From positions 62,001 to 126,000 of the forward strand of contig CAWGLZ010000006.1 in the NCBI GenBank assembly GCA_963823535.1: a stretch of 64,000 nt of DNA, given 5' to 3'. The position numbers and the translations under genes were made by a program. Positions 27,858 to 38,836 of the stretch are shown here, one piece after another. Under the pieces are notes generated by a model, which did not search any database, was not told the origin of the DNA, and was given only the letters and a program-made list of their open reading frames with translations. Position 1 is the first letter of the stretch, and each line of letters starts with the position of its first letter. This stretch comes from RPQJ01 sp963823535. GTDB taxonomy: Bacteria > Pseudomonadota > Gammaproteobacteria > Steroidobacterales > Steroidobacteraceae.

Positions 27858-29132
27858 ATGACGAAGAAGCCCGTACGGCGCAACGCCTTCTATGCACAGT
27901 CCGGCGGGGTCACCGCCGTCATCAACGCCTCCGCCTGCGGCGTCATCGAGACCGCCCGCAAGCACCGCCACCGCATCGGCACCCTCTATGCCGGCCGCCA
28001 CGGCATCCTCGGCGCCCTGACGGAAGACCTCATCGACACCAGCCAGGAGAGCACTGCCGCGATCCGGGCGCTGCGTCACACGCCGTCGGGCGCCTTCGGC
28101 TCCGCCCGCTACAAGCTCAAGAAGTACGAGGACAACCCGGCGCAGTACGAGCGCCTGATCGAAGTCTTCAAGGCGCACGACATCGGCTATTTCTTCTACA
28201 ACGGGGGCGGCGACTCGGCGGACACCTGCCTCAAGGTCTCCATGCTGGCGGAGAAGCTCGGCTATCCGCTCACGGCCATCCACGTCCCGAAGACGGTCGA
28301 CAACGACCTGCCCATCACCGACTGCTGCCCGGGCTTCGGTTCGGTGGCGAAGTACGTCGCCGTGTCGATCCGCGAGGCGGGATTCGACGTCGCCTCGATG
28401 GCCCGCACCTCGACCAAGGTCTTCGTCCTGGAGGTCATGGGCCGCCACGCGGGCTGGATCGCGGCCGCCGGCGGGCTGGCGGCCGAAAAGGCGGGCGACT
28501 CCCCGCACATCATCCTGTTCCCCGAGATCACCTTCGACGAGGAGAAGTTCCTCGCCCGCGTGAAGGCCTGCGTGGACAGGTACGGCTATTGCGCCATCGT
28601 GGTGTCCGAGGGCGTGAAGAACGCCGAAGGCCGGTTCCTGGCGGACGCCGGCACCCGGGACGCGTTCGGACACGCACAGCTCGGAGGCGTGGGCCCGGTG
28701 GTCGCGCAGCTCGTGAAGGACAAGCTCGGCTACAAGTACCACTGGGCCGTGGCGGACTACCTGCAGCGGGCCGCGCGCCACATCGCCTCGAAGGTGGACG
28801 TCGAGCAGGCCTATGCCGTGGGCAAGGCCGCGGTGGAACTGGCCCTCAAGGGCCACCACGCGGTGATGCCCGCCATCGTGCGCACTTCCAACAAGCCCTA
28901 TCGCTGGAAGATCGGCGTGGCGAAGCTCGAGGACGTCGCCAACGTGGAGAAGATGCTGCCCCGCGACTACATCACCGCGGATGGCTTCCACATCACGGCC
29001 AAGGGCCGCCGCTACCTCGCACCCCTGATCAAGGGCGAGGACTACCCGCCCTACAAGGACGGGCTGCCGCAGTACGTAGTCCTGCGGAACAAACCGGTGC
29101 GAAGGAAGCTCAAGACGCGCTTTGTGGTATAG
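27858..29132 (+). CDS. pfp: Pyrophosphate-dependent 6-phosphofructokinase
   Basis: Phosphorylates fructose-6-phosphate reversibly. PPi use is inferred from two family markers: VPKTVDNDLPITDCC has Lys where ATP enzymes have Gly (PGTIDND), and FYNGGGDSADT carries Asp at the position that blocks ATP. The N-terminus AQSGGVTAVINASACGV is characteristic. At 424 residues it fits the longer PPi-PFK group. It lies 92 bp upstream of a membrane pyrophosphatase on the same strand, a pairing known from other gammaproteobacteria such as Methylococcus. Confidence 0.93.
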   Translation: MTKKPVRRNAFYAQSGGVTAVINASACGVIETARKHRHRIGTLYAGRHGILGALTEDLIDTSQESTAAIRALRHTPSGAFGSARYKLKKYEDNPAQYERLIEVFKAHDIGYFFYNGGGDSADTCLKVSMLAEKLGYPLTAIHVPKTVDNDLPITDCCPGFGSVAKYVAVSIREAGFDVASMARTSTKVFVLEVMGRHAGWIAAAGGLAAEKAGDSPHIILFPEITFDEEKFLARVKACVDRYGYCAIVVSEGVKNAEGRFLADAGTRDAFGHAQLGGVGPVVAQLVKDKLGYKYHWAVADYLQRAARHIASKVDVEQAYAVGKAAVELALKGHHAVMPAIVRTSNKPYRWKIGVAKLEDVANVEKMLPRDYITADGFHITAKGRRYLAPLIKGEDYPPYKDGLPQYVVLRNKPVRRKLKTRFVV

Positions 29133-29224
29133 TCCCGCGCCTTTTTTGACGGCCGGGCAAGGGACGCAGAGCCCCGACCGGCCGTGATCGTATCCAGGGA
29201 AAAACCCTCGTTGGGAGGTTTGCA

Positions 29225-31261
<2,037 letters not shown>

Positions 31262-31263
31262 TC

Positions 31264-31350
31264 TGACCCCACCTCTCTCGCTTCATGGGAGAGGTCGCAC
31301 AGCGCGGGCGAGGGTTCCTCGCCAGCTGCGATGAGAAAGGCCCCGGCAAC
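31264..31350. repeat. Dispersed repeat R2, copy a
   Basis: About 85 bp starting TGACCCCACCTCTC, containing the hairpin GAGAGGT/ACCTCTC, then AGCGCGGGCGAGGGTTCCTC and ending in AGAAAGGCCCCGG. A similar copy lies at 32390-32473 on the same strand, about 1.1 kb away. This copy feeds directly into the hppA terminator stem. Confidence 0.75.
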
Positions 31351-31368
31351 CCGGGGCCTTTCCTTTTT
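31335..31368 (+). terminator. Rho-independent terminator of hppA
   Basis: GAAAGGCCCCGG (31335-31346) and CCGGGGCCTTTC (31351-31362) form a 12-bp stem with a CAAC loop, followed by CTTTTT. The GGCCCCGGCAAC stem-loop recurs at 38425 and 39388, so it belongs to a repeated terminator family. Confidence 0.9.
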
Positions 31369-31380
31369 CCGGGCGATTGA

Positions 31381-31569
31381 TCACGCCGTTTCCGGGTGAC
31401 CGGGTTCGATCTGCACCGCAGAGTCTGGTCCGACGCGGCCCGCCGTGCCTCGCACGCTCTCGATCTCCTCGTCCGGTCGGCCGTCGATCAGGACCAGGTC
31501 GGCCCGCTTGCCCTCGGTCATCGTGCCGACGCGGTTCGCGACGCCAAGGAACTCTGCGCCCGTGCGCAC
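31381..31569 (-). pseudogene. C-terminal remnant of an amidohydrolase
   Basis: About 60 codons remain. The segment FLGVANRVGTMTEGKRADLV, followed by Asp and Pro residues, matches the conserved C-terminal metal-dependent amidohydrolase motif (GxxxxGKxADLVxxD). No upstream metal-binding HxH domain exists on this strand, because the membrane-protein gene begins nearby in the opposite direction. This is a gene truncated at its 5' side. Confidence 0.6.
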
Positions 31570-31663
31570 GCGGAGGTCGGCTATTCTCCACGCTCCAGCT
31601 CAACAACGGATGCCTGCAGGGGCCAGTACCGACGGCCTCGCGGGATCCAGTGGAGATCCGCCG

Positions 31664-32332
31664 ATGTTCGCCAGGATTCGGACCTCACGGGGAGCCACCG
31701 TACTCGGGGAATTGCTCATGCTCGTCGTGGGGATCAACCTCGCGCTGTGGTTCGAGGGCAAGTTCGACGAGCTCAGTGACATTCGAAGCGAGCGCCAGTA
31801 CCTGCAGGGCCTGCACGACGACCTGACGGCCGATGTGGAGCAGCTCGACCGCGTCGTCGCATTCGATCAAGCCAAGGCCGCGAGCCTGGCAGCGCTGCTC
31901 GAGCAGCTGCCGACGCTGCATGACGCTTCTCCCGAAACGCAGGCCGGTGCAATGTTCGAGCCGTCGACCTACGAGTTCTTCGAGCCGTCCGACTTTACCT
32001 ATCGCTCGATGCAGGAAAGCGGGGACTTCCGTCTCCTCAGGGACCCGGCGACCAAGAATGCCATTCTGAAACTCGCTCGCCGGTACCGCACGATCGAGCT
32101 GCTGCAGCAGAACTTCATCCAGGCGCTCGACGACGGATACATCCCGCTGTTGATGCGCAACTTCGACATCGCGCAGATGCGACTCGACGACCCGGGGCTG
32201 CTCGCGAAACTGGAGTTCCGGAACTTCTTCGCCTATGGGATCAACGAGGCCGAACAGAGGTTGCGGCAGAGCGAAAAGGCTCGCGACGAAGCGCGCGCGC
32301 TGCTGGAACTGATTGAGGCACAGATCCGGTGA
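31664..32332 (+). CDS. DUF6090-like single-pass membrane protein
   Basis: A 222-residue protein with one N-terminal membrane helix (GELLMLVVGINLALWFEGKF) and a soluble, helical, probably periplasmic remainder. The motif run IRSERQYLQGLHDDLTADVE after the helix is typical of DUF6090-type proteins of unknown function. The ATG at 31664 is chosen because GGAG precedes it with good spacing. The frame is open a further 73 codons upstream but those residues are low-complexity and antisense to an amidohydrolase remnant. Confidence 0.65.
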   Translation: MFARIRTSRGATVLGELLMLVVGINLALWFEGKFDELSDIRSERQYLQGLHDDLTADVEQLDRVVAFDQAKAASLAALLEQLPTLHDASPETQAGAMFEPSTYEFFEPSDFTYRSMQESGDFRLLRDPATKNAILKLARRYRTIELLQQNFIQALDDGYIPLLMRNFDIAQMRLDDPGLLAKLEFRNFFAYGINEAEQRLRQSEKARDEARALLELIEAQIR

Positions 32333-32696
32333 CGTGCTCCGCGTCGACACGGTGTTCAGGCTCGCTGCGGACGGCACTCAGCCGTGACCTGACCTCACCT
32401 CTCCCGCTTGCGGGTGAGGTCGCGCGCAGCGCGGGTAAGGGTTCCTCGCCAACTGCCATGAGAAAGGCCCCGGGAAATGCGCGGCGTGTCTGAATCGACA
32501 ACGTCCGCCGGGACCGCGAGCGTGGCACGGACCGGTCACACGGGCGGCCCAGCACCGGGCTGGGCAGGTATAGTCACTGCCCAACTACGCATCGGGCGCA
32601 GACCTGGCTCCGCGGTCGATCCTTCAATAAGAAACTCACTCAGGGGAAGTTCGATGCAACATCACAGCATGCACAACTTGCAAACCTGACACCCTC
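32333..32696. other. Intergenic region with repeat and no clear gene
   Basis: Contains dispersed repeat R2 copy b (32390-32473), whose terminator stem is truncated after AGAAAGGCCCCGGG. Near 32654 an 11-codon reading frame (MQHHSMHNLQT) follows AGGGGAAG, a fair Shine-Dalgarno, and may be the start of a lost gene. Nothing else is supportable. Confidence 0.4.
32390..32473. repeat. Dispersed repeat R2, copy b
   Basis: Similar to 31264-31350, with TGACCTCACCTCTCCCGC, the hairpin arms ACCTC/GAGGT, GTAAGGGTTCCTCGCC and AGAAAGGCCCCGGG. It loses the second terminator arm found in copy a. It lies downstream of the DUF6090-like gene. Confidence 0.75.
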
Positions 32697-34343
32697 CTAG
32701 GGCGGGGCGCCCGCTTTCCTGAGCCCCTCGAGATACATGTCGAGCTGCGCCCGGGACCTGAGATAGAAGAGCTTTTCGCGGGCGAACGCGATCGAGAAGC
32801 CCGGGCGCTCCTCCTCTACCACGCGCATCGCGGCACGTGCCTCTCGCTCGCGCCCCAGATAGGCAAGCGCGACAGCCTTGTGAGCCATGGTCCAGTACTG
32901 GCAGTTCGGGATCTCGCGGGCACGATCCGCCCACGCGATGGCAGCCTCGAAGTCGCGCTTGAAGATCATCGCCAGCGCGCCGTAGGTGAGGAAAGCCCAG
33001 CGCTGCGGATCGTTCGGACTCATGCTGATCGCCATTTCGAACCGGCGAACGGCCTCGTCGTAGCGTTCCTGGTAGGCCAGCGTATCGGCCAGGCCGCAAT
33101 GGGCGGCCGCGAAGGTCGGGTTCAGGCCGATCGCCAGCTCGTTCTCGCGGCGGGCGCTTTCATACTCGCCGCGAGCCAGCTGGACCCGGGCCTTCAGGGC
33201 GTAGAAAACGGCGTTCTGGTCGTCGATTTCCAGGGCCCGCCGGGTCGCCGCCAACGCCTCGTCGAGCAAGGCCGTGCTCGGAGCGGTATCCCAGTACACC
33301 ATCCCGAGCACCGTCGCGTACGCCCACCAGGCATGCGCCTCCCCGAACAACGGGTCCAGCTCACGGCTGCGTTGCAGCAGGCGTTGCGCCTCGACGTTGT
33401 CGGCGGCCGTGAACTTGAAGAAATGCGCGACGCCGAGGTGGAACGTATCCCAGGCCTTGAGATCTGCGCGCGAGGAGCGAACGACACGTTGACGCTCGGC
33501 GGAGCCGATTTCCGGTTCGAGACTCGCCACGACCGTCGCCGTGATCTCGTCCTGGACCTCGAAGACATCCTCGATCTCGCGGTCGTAGCGCTCGGCCCAC
33601 TTCTGCACCCCGGAGCGCGCATCCACCAGTTCCACCGTCACGCGCATGCGCTCACCGGCGCGTCGCACGCTGCCGGTGACGGCGTACTGCGCGCCGAGTT
33701 CCGTCGCAACCTGCCGCGCGTCGGTCGCTCGCTCCCGGTAACCGAACGTCGTGTTGCGCGCGAGCACGTTCAGCCAGCGGTGCCTCGACAACTGGGTGAT
33801 GATGTCCTGCGTCACCGCGTCGGAGAAATACTGCTGGTCCGCGTGATCCGACAGGTTCACGAACGGCATGACGGCGATGGTCGGACGGAGGTCCGATGCA
33901 TCCCGCGCGGAAACGGCAGCCACTTCGAAGGTGCCCTCCCCGCCCCGCTCCGAATCCGTGGGCAGCGCCGCGACCGGGCCATCGTTGCCGACGGAGTCCG
34001 GCCCCGATCCCGACTCTTCGTCCAGCCGCGCAACGAAGCGGTAGCCATGACCATGGACCGTGCGGATGACGCCCGGCTGGTTCGCATCGTCGCCAAGTGC
34101 GCGTCGCGCCTTGCGGATCGCCTGGGTCAGTGACGTCTCGGTGACGATCACGCCCGGCCAGATCGCGTCCTGGATCTCGCGCTTGTCCACGGCCCGATCC
34201 CGGTGTTCCACCAGGTAGGCGATCAGGTCCAGGACCTTGGGCTGAATCGTGACCGGCACGCCGCCGCGGCGAAGTTCCCTGTGATTCAGGTCCAGCTCGT
34301 AGCCTGCGAATCGATAAACGGCTCCCCGGGACCCATTGTTCAA
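32697..34343 (-). CDS. CadC-like regulator with TolB-like and TPR domains
   Basis: A 548-residue protein. Residues about 8-107 form an OmpR/PhoB-type winged helix (YELDLNHRELRRGG, VTETSLTQAIRKARRALGDD, VIRTVHGHGYRFVA). A segment from about 155 (IAVMPFVNLSDHADQQYFSD, then VTGSVRRAGERMRVTVEL) is the TolB/adenylate-cyclase-associated nucleotide-binding-like domain common in these regulators. Residues about 300-540 are TPR repeats. No membrane helix was seen between the domains, unlike CadC itself. It is divergent from mddA with a 145-bp gap, so it probably regulates that operon. The ligand is unknown. Confidence 0.85.
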   Translation of the reverse strand: MNNGSRGAVYRFAGYELDLNHRELRRGGVPVTIQPKVLDLIAYLVEHRDRAVDKREIQDAIWPGVIVTETSLTQAIRKARRALGDDANQPGVIRTVHGHGYRFVARLDEESGSGPDSVGNDGPVAALPTDSERGGEGTFEVAAVSARDASDLRPTIAVMPFVNLSDHADQQYFSDAVTQDIITQLSRHRWLNVLARNTTFGYRERATDARQVATELGAQYAVTGSVRRAGERMRVTVELVDARSGVQKWAERYDREIEDVFEVQDEITATVVASLEPEIGSAERQRVVRSSRADLKAWDTFHLGVAHFFKFTAADNVEAQRLLQRSRELDPLFGEAHAWWAYATVLGMVYWDTAPSTALLDEALAATRRALEIDDQNAVFYALKARVQLARGEYESARRENELAIGLNPTFAAAHCGLADTLAYQERYDEAVRRFEMAISMSPNDPQRWAFLTYGALAMIFKRDFEAAIAWADRAREIPNCQYWTMAHKAVALAYLGREREARAAMRVVEEERPGFSIAFAREKLFYLRSRAQLDMYLEGLRKAGAPP

Positions 34344-34488
34344 TGCGGCCAGACCCCCACGCGACGCGGAATCACTGAATGTTCACGAAATGATCAACAC
34401 TTCTTCAAGACGTGTCTACCCATCGGCGGGAAACTAGCCTCACCAAGACGGCGAGCTTTTCCAAACAATTCGATCCGGGGGCAACCTG

Positions 34489-35247
34489 ATGAAAAAGAAC
34501 GCGATTTTCCTGTATGGAGTGCTGAGCTACGGCGTGTTCCTGGCCACATTCCTGTACGTCATCGGCTTCGTCGGCAATCTCTGGGTGCCGAAGTCGATCG
34601 ACTCCGCACCCATGGTGCCGCTGGGCCAGGCGCTGGCGATCGACCTCGTGCTGCTCGGCGTATTCGCGGTGCAGCACAGCCTGATGGCGCGACCCTTCTT
34701 CAAGCGATGGATGACGCGGGTCATTCCCGTGGCGGCCGAACGCAGCACCTATGTCCTCGCGTCCAGCCTGGCGCTGATCCTGCTCGTCCTGGGCTGGCAG
34801 CCGATCGGCGGCGTGGTCTGGGACCTCTCGTCCACCGCGATGGCTCCCCTCATCCATGCTGTGTTCGGCCTCGGCTGGCTGCTCGTGCTGCTCAGCACCT
34901 TCCTCATCGACCACTTCGATCTCTTCGGGCTGCGCCAGGTGTGGCTGCAGCTGCGCGGCCGTCCGTATACGCCGCCTCAGTTCCACAAGCCCTGGCTGTA
35001 CCGCTTCATCCGCCACCCGCTCTACCTCGGCTTCTTCCTCGGCATCTGGGCCACGCCGACGATGACGATCGCGCACCTCGTGTTCGCGGTGATGTGCAGC
35101 GCCTACATCCTGGTCGGAACTCGACTGGAAGAGCGCGACCTGCGCAAGGTTCATCCGGAGTACGATCGTTATGCGCGCGAAGTTCCGCGCTACCTGCCGT
35201 CGCTGCGTCGCCGCGGCAACGGCCCGGAACTCCCGGCGCGCGTCTGA
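34489..35247 (+). CDS. mddA: Methanethiol S-methyltransferase (MddA-like)
   Basis: A 252-residue membrane protein of the NnrU/isoprenylcysteine methyltransferase fold. MddA enzymes methylate methanethiol with SAM to make dimethylsulfide. Visible features are an N-terminal FLYGVLSYGVFLATFLYVIG helix, AVQHSLMARPFFKRWMTRVI, the cofactor-site block RFIRHPLYLGFFLGIWATPT, and LEERDLRKVHPEYDRYAREV near the end, the conserved C-terminal catalytic region. About six membrane segments are seen. It heads an operon with a small membrane peptide and a cysteine synthase fusion, consistent with thiol metabolism. Confidence 0.82.
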   Translation: MKKNAIFLYGVLSYGVFLATFLYVIGFVGNLWVPKSIDSAPMVPLGQALAIDLVLLGVFAVQHSLMARPFFKRWMTRVIPVAAERSTYVLASSLALILLVLGWQPIGGVVWDLSSTAMAPLIHAVFGLGWLLVLLSTFLIDHFDLFGLRQVWLQLRGRPYTPPQFHKPWLYRFIRHPLYLGFFLGIWATPTMTIAHLVFAVMCSAYILVGTRLEERDLRKVHPEYDRYAREVPRYLPSLRRRGNGPELPARV

Positions 35248-35269
35248 ACCCGATTCTGGGAGGACGACC

Positions 35270-35425
35270 ATGACGAACTCGATTGGCCGGCTCGTTCGAC
35301 GAGACCCGCACGGTGGCACGACATTCCTGCGCCGCCTCCTGCAGGCCGGATTCTGGTTCTTCCTGTTGAAAGGCTTGCTCTGGCTGGCGGTGCCGGCGCT
35401 GCTGCACCAGGCCCTGGCGGGCTGA
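35270..35425 (+). CDS. 51-residue membrane peptide in the mddA operon
   Basis: A short frame starting at ATG 35270 with GGGAGG eight bases upstream, 22 bp after mddA and 14 bp before the cysteine synthase fusion. The protein begins MTNSIGRLVRRDPHG and has one C-terminal hydrophobic helix (FWFFLLKGLLWLAVPALLHQ). Position and ribosome site support a real gene. Function is unknown; it could be an accessory subunit of the membrane methyltransferase. Confidence 0.6.
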   Translation: MTNSIGRLVRRDPHGGTTFLRRLLQAGFWFFLLKGLLWLAVPALLHQALAG

Positions 35426-35439
35426 CGGAGAAAACGAAC

Positions 35440-36939
35440 ATGAAATACGCAAACGTTCTGGAGACCATCGGCCGCACGCCGATCATCCGGCTCAACCGAC
35501 TCGCACCAGAGGGCATCAATCTCTGGGTCAAGTCGGAGGCCTACAACCCGGGCGGTTCGGTCAAGGACCGGATGGCGGCCGCCGTCATCGAGGCGGCCGA
35601 ACGCAGCGGAGCGCTCAAGCCCGGCCAGACCGTGGTCGAAGCGACCAGCGGCAACACTGGTATCGCGCTGGCGATGGTCTGCGCCCAGAAAGGCTACCCG
35701 CTCGTCGTGACGATGGCCGAGAATTTCTCCGTCGAGCGGCGCCGCCTGATGCGCTTCCTCGGTGCCAGAGTCGTCCTGACGCCGGCCGCGGAAAAAGGCT
35801 CGGGCATGCTGGCCAAGGCGGTCGAGCTGGCGGAGGCCCACGGCTGGTTCCTCTGCCGGCAATTCGAGAACGAAGCCAACGCGGACGCACACTCGCGCAC
35901 GACCGCGCGGGAGATCCTCGAGGACTTCGCCGACGAGAGACTCGACTACTGGGTCACCGGGTACGGCACGGGCGGCACGCTGAAAGGCGTATCCCGCGTG
36001 CTCAAGCGCGAGCGCCCCGACACACGCATCGTGGTCTGCGAGCCGGACAACGTGCCGGTCCTCGGCAGCGGCATCCCGCAGGCACGCGACGCCTCGGGCA
36101 AGCACTCGGCCAGCCACCCGATGTTCCGCCCCCACCTGATGCAAGGCTGGAGCCCGGATTTCATCCCGGCGCTGACGGAGCACGCTGTGCGCGACGGACA
36201 GATCGACGAGATCCAGCCCGTGAGCGGCGCCGCGGCGCTCGACATGGCGCGGGCCCTGGCTCGGGAAGAAGGCATCCTCGTCGGGATCTCGGGGGGGGCG
36301 ACGCTTGCCGGCGCGATCGAGGTGGCGAAGCGCGCGCCGCGCGGCAGCACCATCCTGTGCATGCTGCCCGACACCGGCGAGCGCTACCTCAGCACGCCGC
36401 TGTTCGCCGACGTGCAGGAGGACATGTCCGACGAGGAGATTGGCCTGTCCCGCTCAACCCCGAACTACCGTTTCGACGCAGCCGCCCCCGCGCCCGCACC
36501 TGCAACCGCACCCACGCCGGCGGCCGATGCGCCGGACGCCGAGACCGACGCGTTCGTCGCGAGCGTCATCGACGACCGGGATCAGCCCGTCGTGATCTTC
36601 GCGCTCGAGTGGTGCGAGTTCTGCTGGTCGGTGCGCAAGCTGTTCGGGAAGCTCGGGCTCACGTACCGCTCGGTGGACCTCGACTCGGTCGAGTACCAGG
36701 CCGGCGACCGCGGCGGGAAGATCCGGGCCGTGCTCAGGGCGCGCACCGGAGCGCCGACGATCCCGCAGATCTTCGTCGGCGGTGAGCACGTCGGCGGCGC
36801 GACCGATGCCTTCGAGGCGTTCAAGTCCGGACGCCTGCAGCAGATGCTGGAGCAGGCCGGGGTCGCATTCGATCGCAACCCGGGTCTCGATCCGTACTCC
36901 CTGCTGCCGAACTGGTTGCATCCTCGCAAGAGTGCATAG
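35440..36939 (+). CDS. Cysteine synthase-glutaredoxin fusion
   Basis: A 499-residue fusion. Residues 1-320 are a fold-type II PLP enzyme of the cysteine synthase/cystathionine beta-synthase group: PLP lysine in NPGGSVKDRMA, substrate loop EATSGNTGIALAMV, phosphate loop GYGTGGTLKG, and GISGGATLAGA. An Ala/Pro-rich linker (about 348-365) leads to a glutaredoxin-like domain with the redox motif EWCEFCWSVRKLF (CxxC) and GAPTIPQIFVGGEHVGG. Such a fusion could reduce a disulfide substrate or regenerate thiol at the active site. It lies 2 bp before the decarboxylase gene. PGGSVKDR is closer to CBS-type enzymes than to classical CysK, so the real sulfur acceptor is uncertain. Confidence 0.85.
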   Translation: MKYANVLETIGRTPIIRLNRLAPEGINLWVKSEAYNPGGSVKDRMAAAVIEAAERSGALKPGQTVVEATSGNTGIALAMVCAQKGYPLVVTMAENFSVERRRLMRFLGARVVLTPAAEKGSGMLAKAVELAEAHGWFLCRQFENEANADAHSRTTAREILEDFADERLDYWVTGYGTGGTLKGVSRVLKRERPDTRIVVCEPDNVPVLGSGIPQARDASGKHSASHPMFRPHLMQGWSPDFIPALTEHAVRDGQIDEIQPVSGAAALDMARALAREEGILVGISGGATLAGAIEVAKRAPRGSTILCMLPDTGERYLSTPLFADVQEDMSDEEIGLSRSTPNYRFDAAAPAPAPATAPTPAADAPDAETDAFVASVIDDRDQPVVIFALEWCEFCWSVRKLFGKLGLTYRSVDLDSVEYQAGDRGGKIRAVLRARTGAPTIPQIFVGGEHVGGATDAFEAFKSGRLQQMLEQAGVAFDRNPGLDPYSLLPNWLHPRKSA

Positions 36940-36941
36940 AC

Positions 36942-38379
36942 ATGACCGCCAATGCTGCCACTGCAACCGAAGTACCGACCTCCGTCGCGACCGAGCGACG
37001 CATCGACGATCTATGGCGCGACGCCGCCGAGCGCGCGATCGCCTATCGAACCGGGCTCTCCGAACGTCAGGTGCCGCCCCGTCCCGAGGCGCTGCGGGTG
37101 CTCGTCGAGCAGCTCGGCGGGAACCTGCCGGAGCGGCCGAGCAACGGGAGAGAGGTCCTCGCCGCGCTCGATCGCTACGGCTCGCCGGCGACCATGGCAT
37201 CGACCGGCGGCCGGTTTTTCGGCTTCGTCATCGGCAGTTCGCTGCCCGAGACGGTGGCGGCGAGCTGGCTGGCGACTGCGTGGGACCAGAACACGGGATT
37301 GATGGCTGCGGCGCCGGCCACGACGCTGCTCGAGCAGATCGCGCTCGACTGGATCCTCGAGGTGCTGGACCTGCCACGGGACGCCGGCGGCGCCTTCGTC
37401 ACGGGTTGCCAGATGGCCAACTTCACGGCCCTGGCCGCGGCGCGCCACGCCGTGCTGCGCAACCTCGGCTGGGACGTCGAGAGCCGGGGCCTGTTCGGTG
37501 CCCCCGAGATTCCGGTGATCGTCGGCGCTGATGCGCACAGCACGATCTTCAAGGCACTGGCCATGCTGGGCATGGGTCGCGACCGCGTGCTGCGTGTGCC
37601 GATCGACGCCGAAGGACGCATGCGTCCCGAAGCGCTCCCCGACGTCGAGGGTCCCGTGATCGTCTGCCTGCAGCACGGCAACGTGAATTCAGGCGCGTTC
37701 GATCCCGCGTTGCCCATCATCGAGTGGACACGCCGGCGCGGCGGCTGGGTTCACGTCGACGGCGCCTTCGGCCTCTGGGCCCGCGCGAGCTCGGGTCGCG
37801 CGTACCTGTGCAGAGGTGCCGAGTCTGCAGACTCCTGGGCGACGGACGCGCACAAGTGGCTGAACGTCCCGTACGACTGCGGCATCGCCATCGTCCGGGA
37901 CCAGGCCGCGCTGCGCGGCGCCATGGGCACGGGTGCGGCATACCTGCAGGAGTCACCGATCCGGGAACCGATGCACTGCACGCCGGAACTGTCCCGCCGC
38001 GCGCGCGGCGTCGAAGTCTGGGCGGCGCTGAAGACGCTGGGCCGCAGCGGGGTCGCCGAGCTGGTCGAGCGCTGCTGCACGCACGCGCGGCGTTTTGCCG
38101 AGGGGCTGCGGCAGGCCGGCCACGAGGTACTCAACGACGTCGTGCTGAACCAGGTGCTGGTCGCGCTTCGGCGATGACGCGACGACCCGCACCGTGATCG
38201 AGCGGGTGCAGTCGGACGGCACCTGCTGGTGCAGCGGCACCCAGTGGCACGGCCGCGCGGCCATGCGCATCAGCGTCTCGTCGTGGGCGACGGACGCGCG
38301 CGACGTGGAGATGAGCCTGTCGAAAATGCTGGAGATTGCAGGAGGTGCCGGTGTTACGGTTTCGGTAACGAAGCCCTAG
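36942..38379 (+). pseudogene. PLP-dependent group II decarboxylase, 3' frameshift
   Basis: The first 411 codons encode a group II (glutamate/aromatic amino acid decarboxylase-like) enzyme: FVTGCQMANFTALAAARHAV, VHVDGAFGLWARAS, and the PLP lysine in WATDAHKWLNVPYDCG. The frame stops after NQVLVALRR at 38177. The natural C-terminus continues in the +1 frame (FGDDATTRTVIERVQSDGTC, then AMRISVSSWATDARDVE) to 38379. A single extra base near 38170 explains this. The last residues (GAGVTVSVTKP) come from a dispersed repeat, which also supplies the TAG stop. The enzyme may still fold with a short C-terminal truncation. It is last in the mddA operon; its substrate is unknown. Confidence 0.8.
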
Positions 38380-38399
38380 CAACGATCAGGACCGGCGCC
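38344..38399. repeat. Palindromic repeat R1, copy 1
   Basis: Begins GGTGCCGGTGTTACGGTTTC, then GGTAACGAAGCCCTAG. This copy is read in frame as the tail GAGVTVSVTKP of the decarboxylase. It is followed by a terminator stem. Related copies are at 39307, 41151 and 48658. Confidence 0.85.
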
Positions 38400-38424
38400 A
38401 GCGCTGGATCCGACCGCAGACGCG

Positions 38425-38449
38425 AAGGCCCCGGCAACTCTGGGGCCTT
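38425..38449 (+). terminator. Rho-independent terminator after the decarboxylase
   Basis: AAGGCCCC (38425-38432) and GGGGCCTT (38442-38449) form a stem followed by TCTGCT. The preceding CCGCAGACGCG is shared with the copy at 39388. Confidence 0.7.
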
Positions 38450-38836
38450 TCTGCTGCTGGCCGATTGCCGATGATCCCTGCGGCGATCGACCCCTGCGAC
38501 GGAGTCCGTACTGGTCGTCGCACCCGGGGCGCGCCCAGCGGAAGCAGGAGCAGCGGCACGTAGGCGTCGTCCGTGGCGATGCGCTGCTGCTTCGCAAACA
38601 CCAGGATCGGCACGAAGCCGATCAGCAGCAGGGATCCCGATCGGCGAGAGGTCGTAGGCGGGGATGGCCCGGGCATTCGTTACCAGCGGTGCCGCTGCAC
38701 CGCCCGCTGATGTACCCGCCGCGTTGAACCGTGTATAAGTTCCGGGCGCACCCGGGCGGACATCAACTCTAACCAGCCGATTTGCTGGCCCGGGACGTGG
38801 CTGCAGACTCATCAAATCAATCGTGGGAGATGTCTT
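38450..38836. other. Intergenic region with a possible membrane-protein fragment
   Basis: No intact gene. On the minus strand near 38540-38650 a frame reads SLLLIGFVPILVFAKQQRIA followed by VPLLLLPLG, like the end of a membrane protein, but it lacks a recognisable family or start. The last 60 bp should hold the promoter of the secreted protein gene that follows. Confidence 0.3.

Noticed and set aside
32477..32689. A 70-codon plus-strand frame in the spacer
   Set aside because: It has no motif, spans a repeat edge, and only its last 11 codons follow a ribosome-binding-like sequence.
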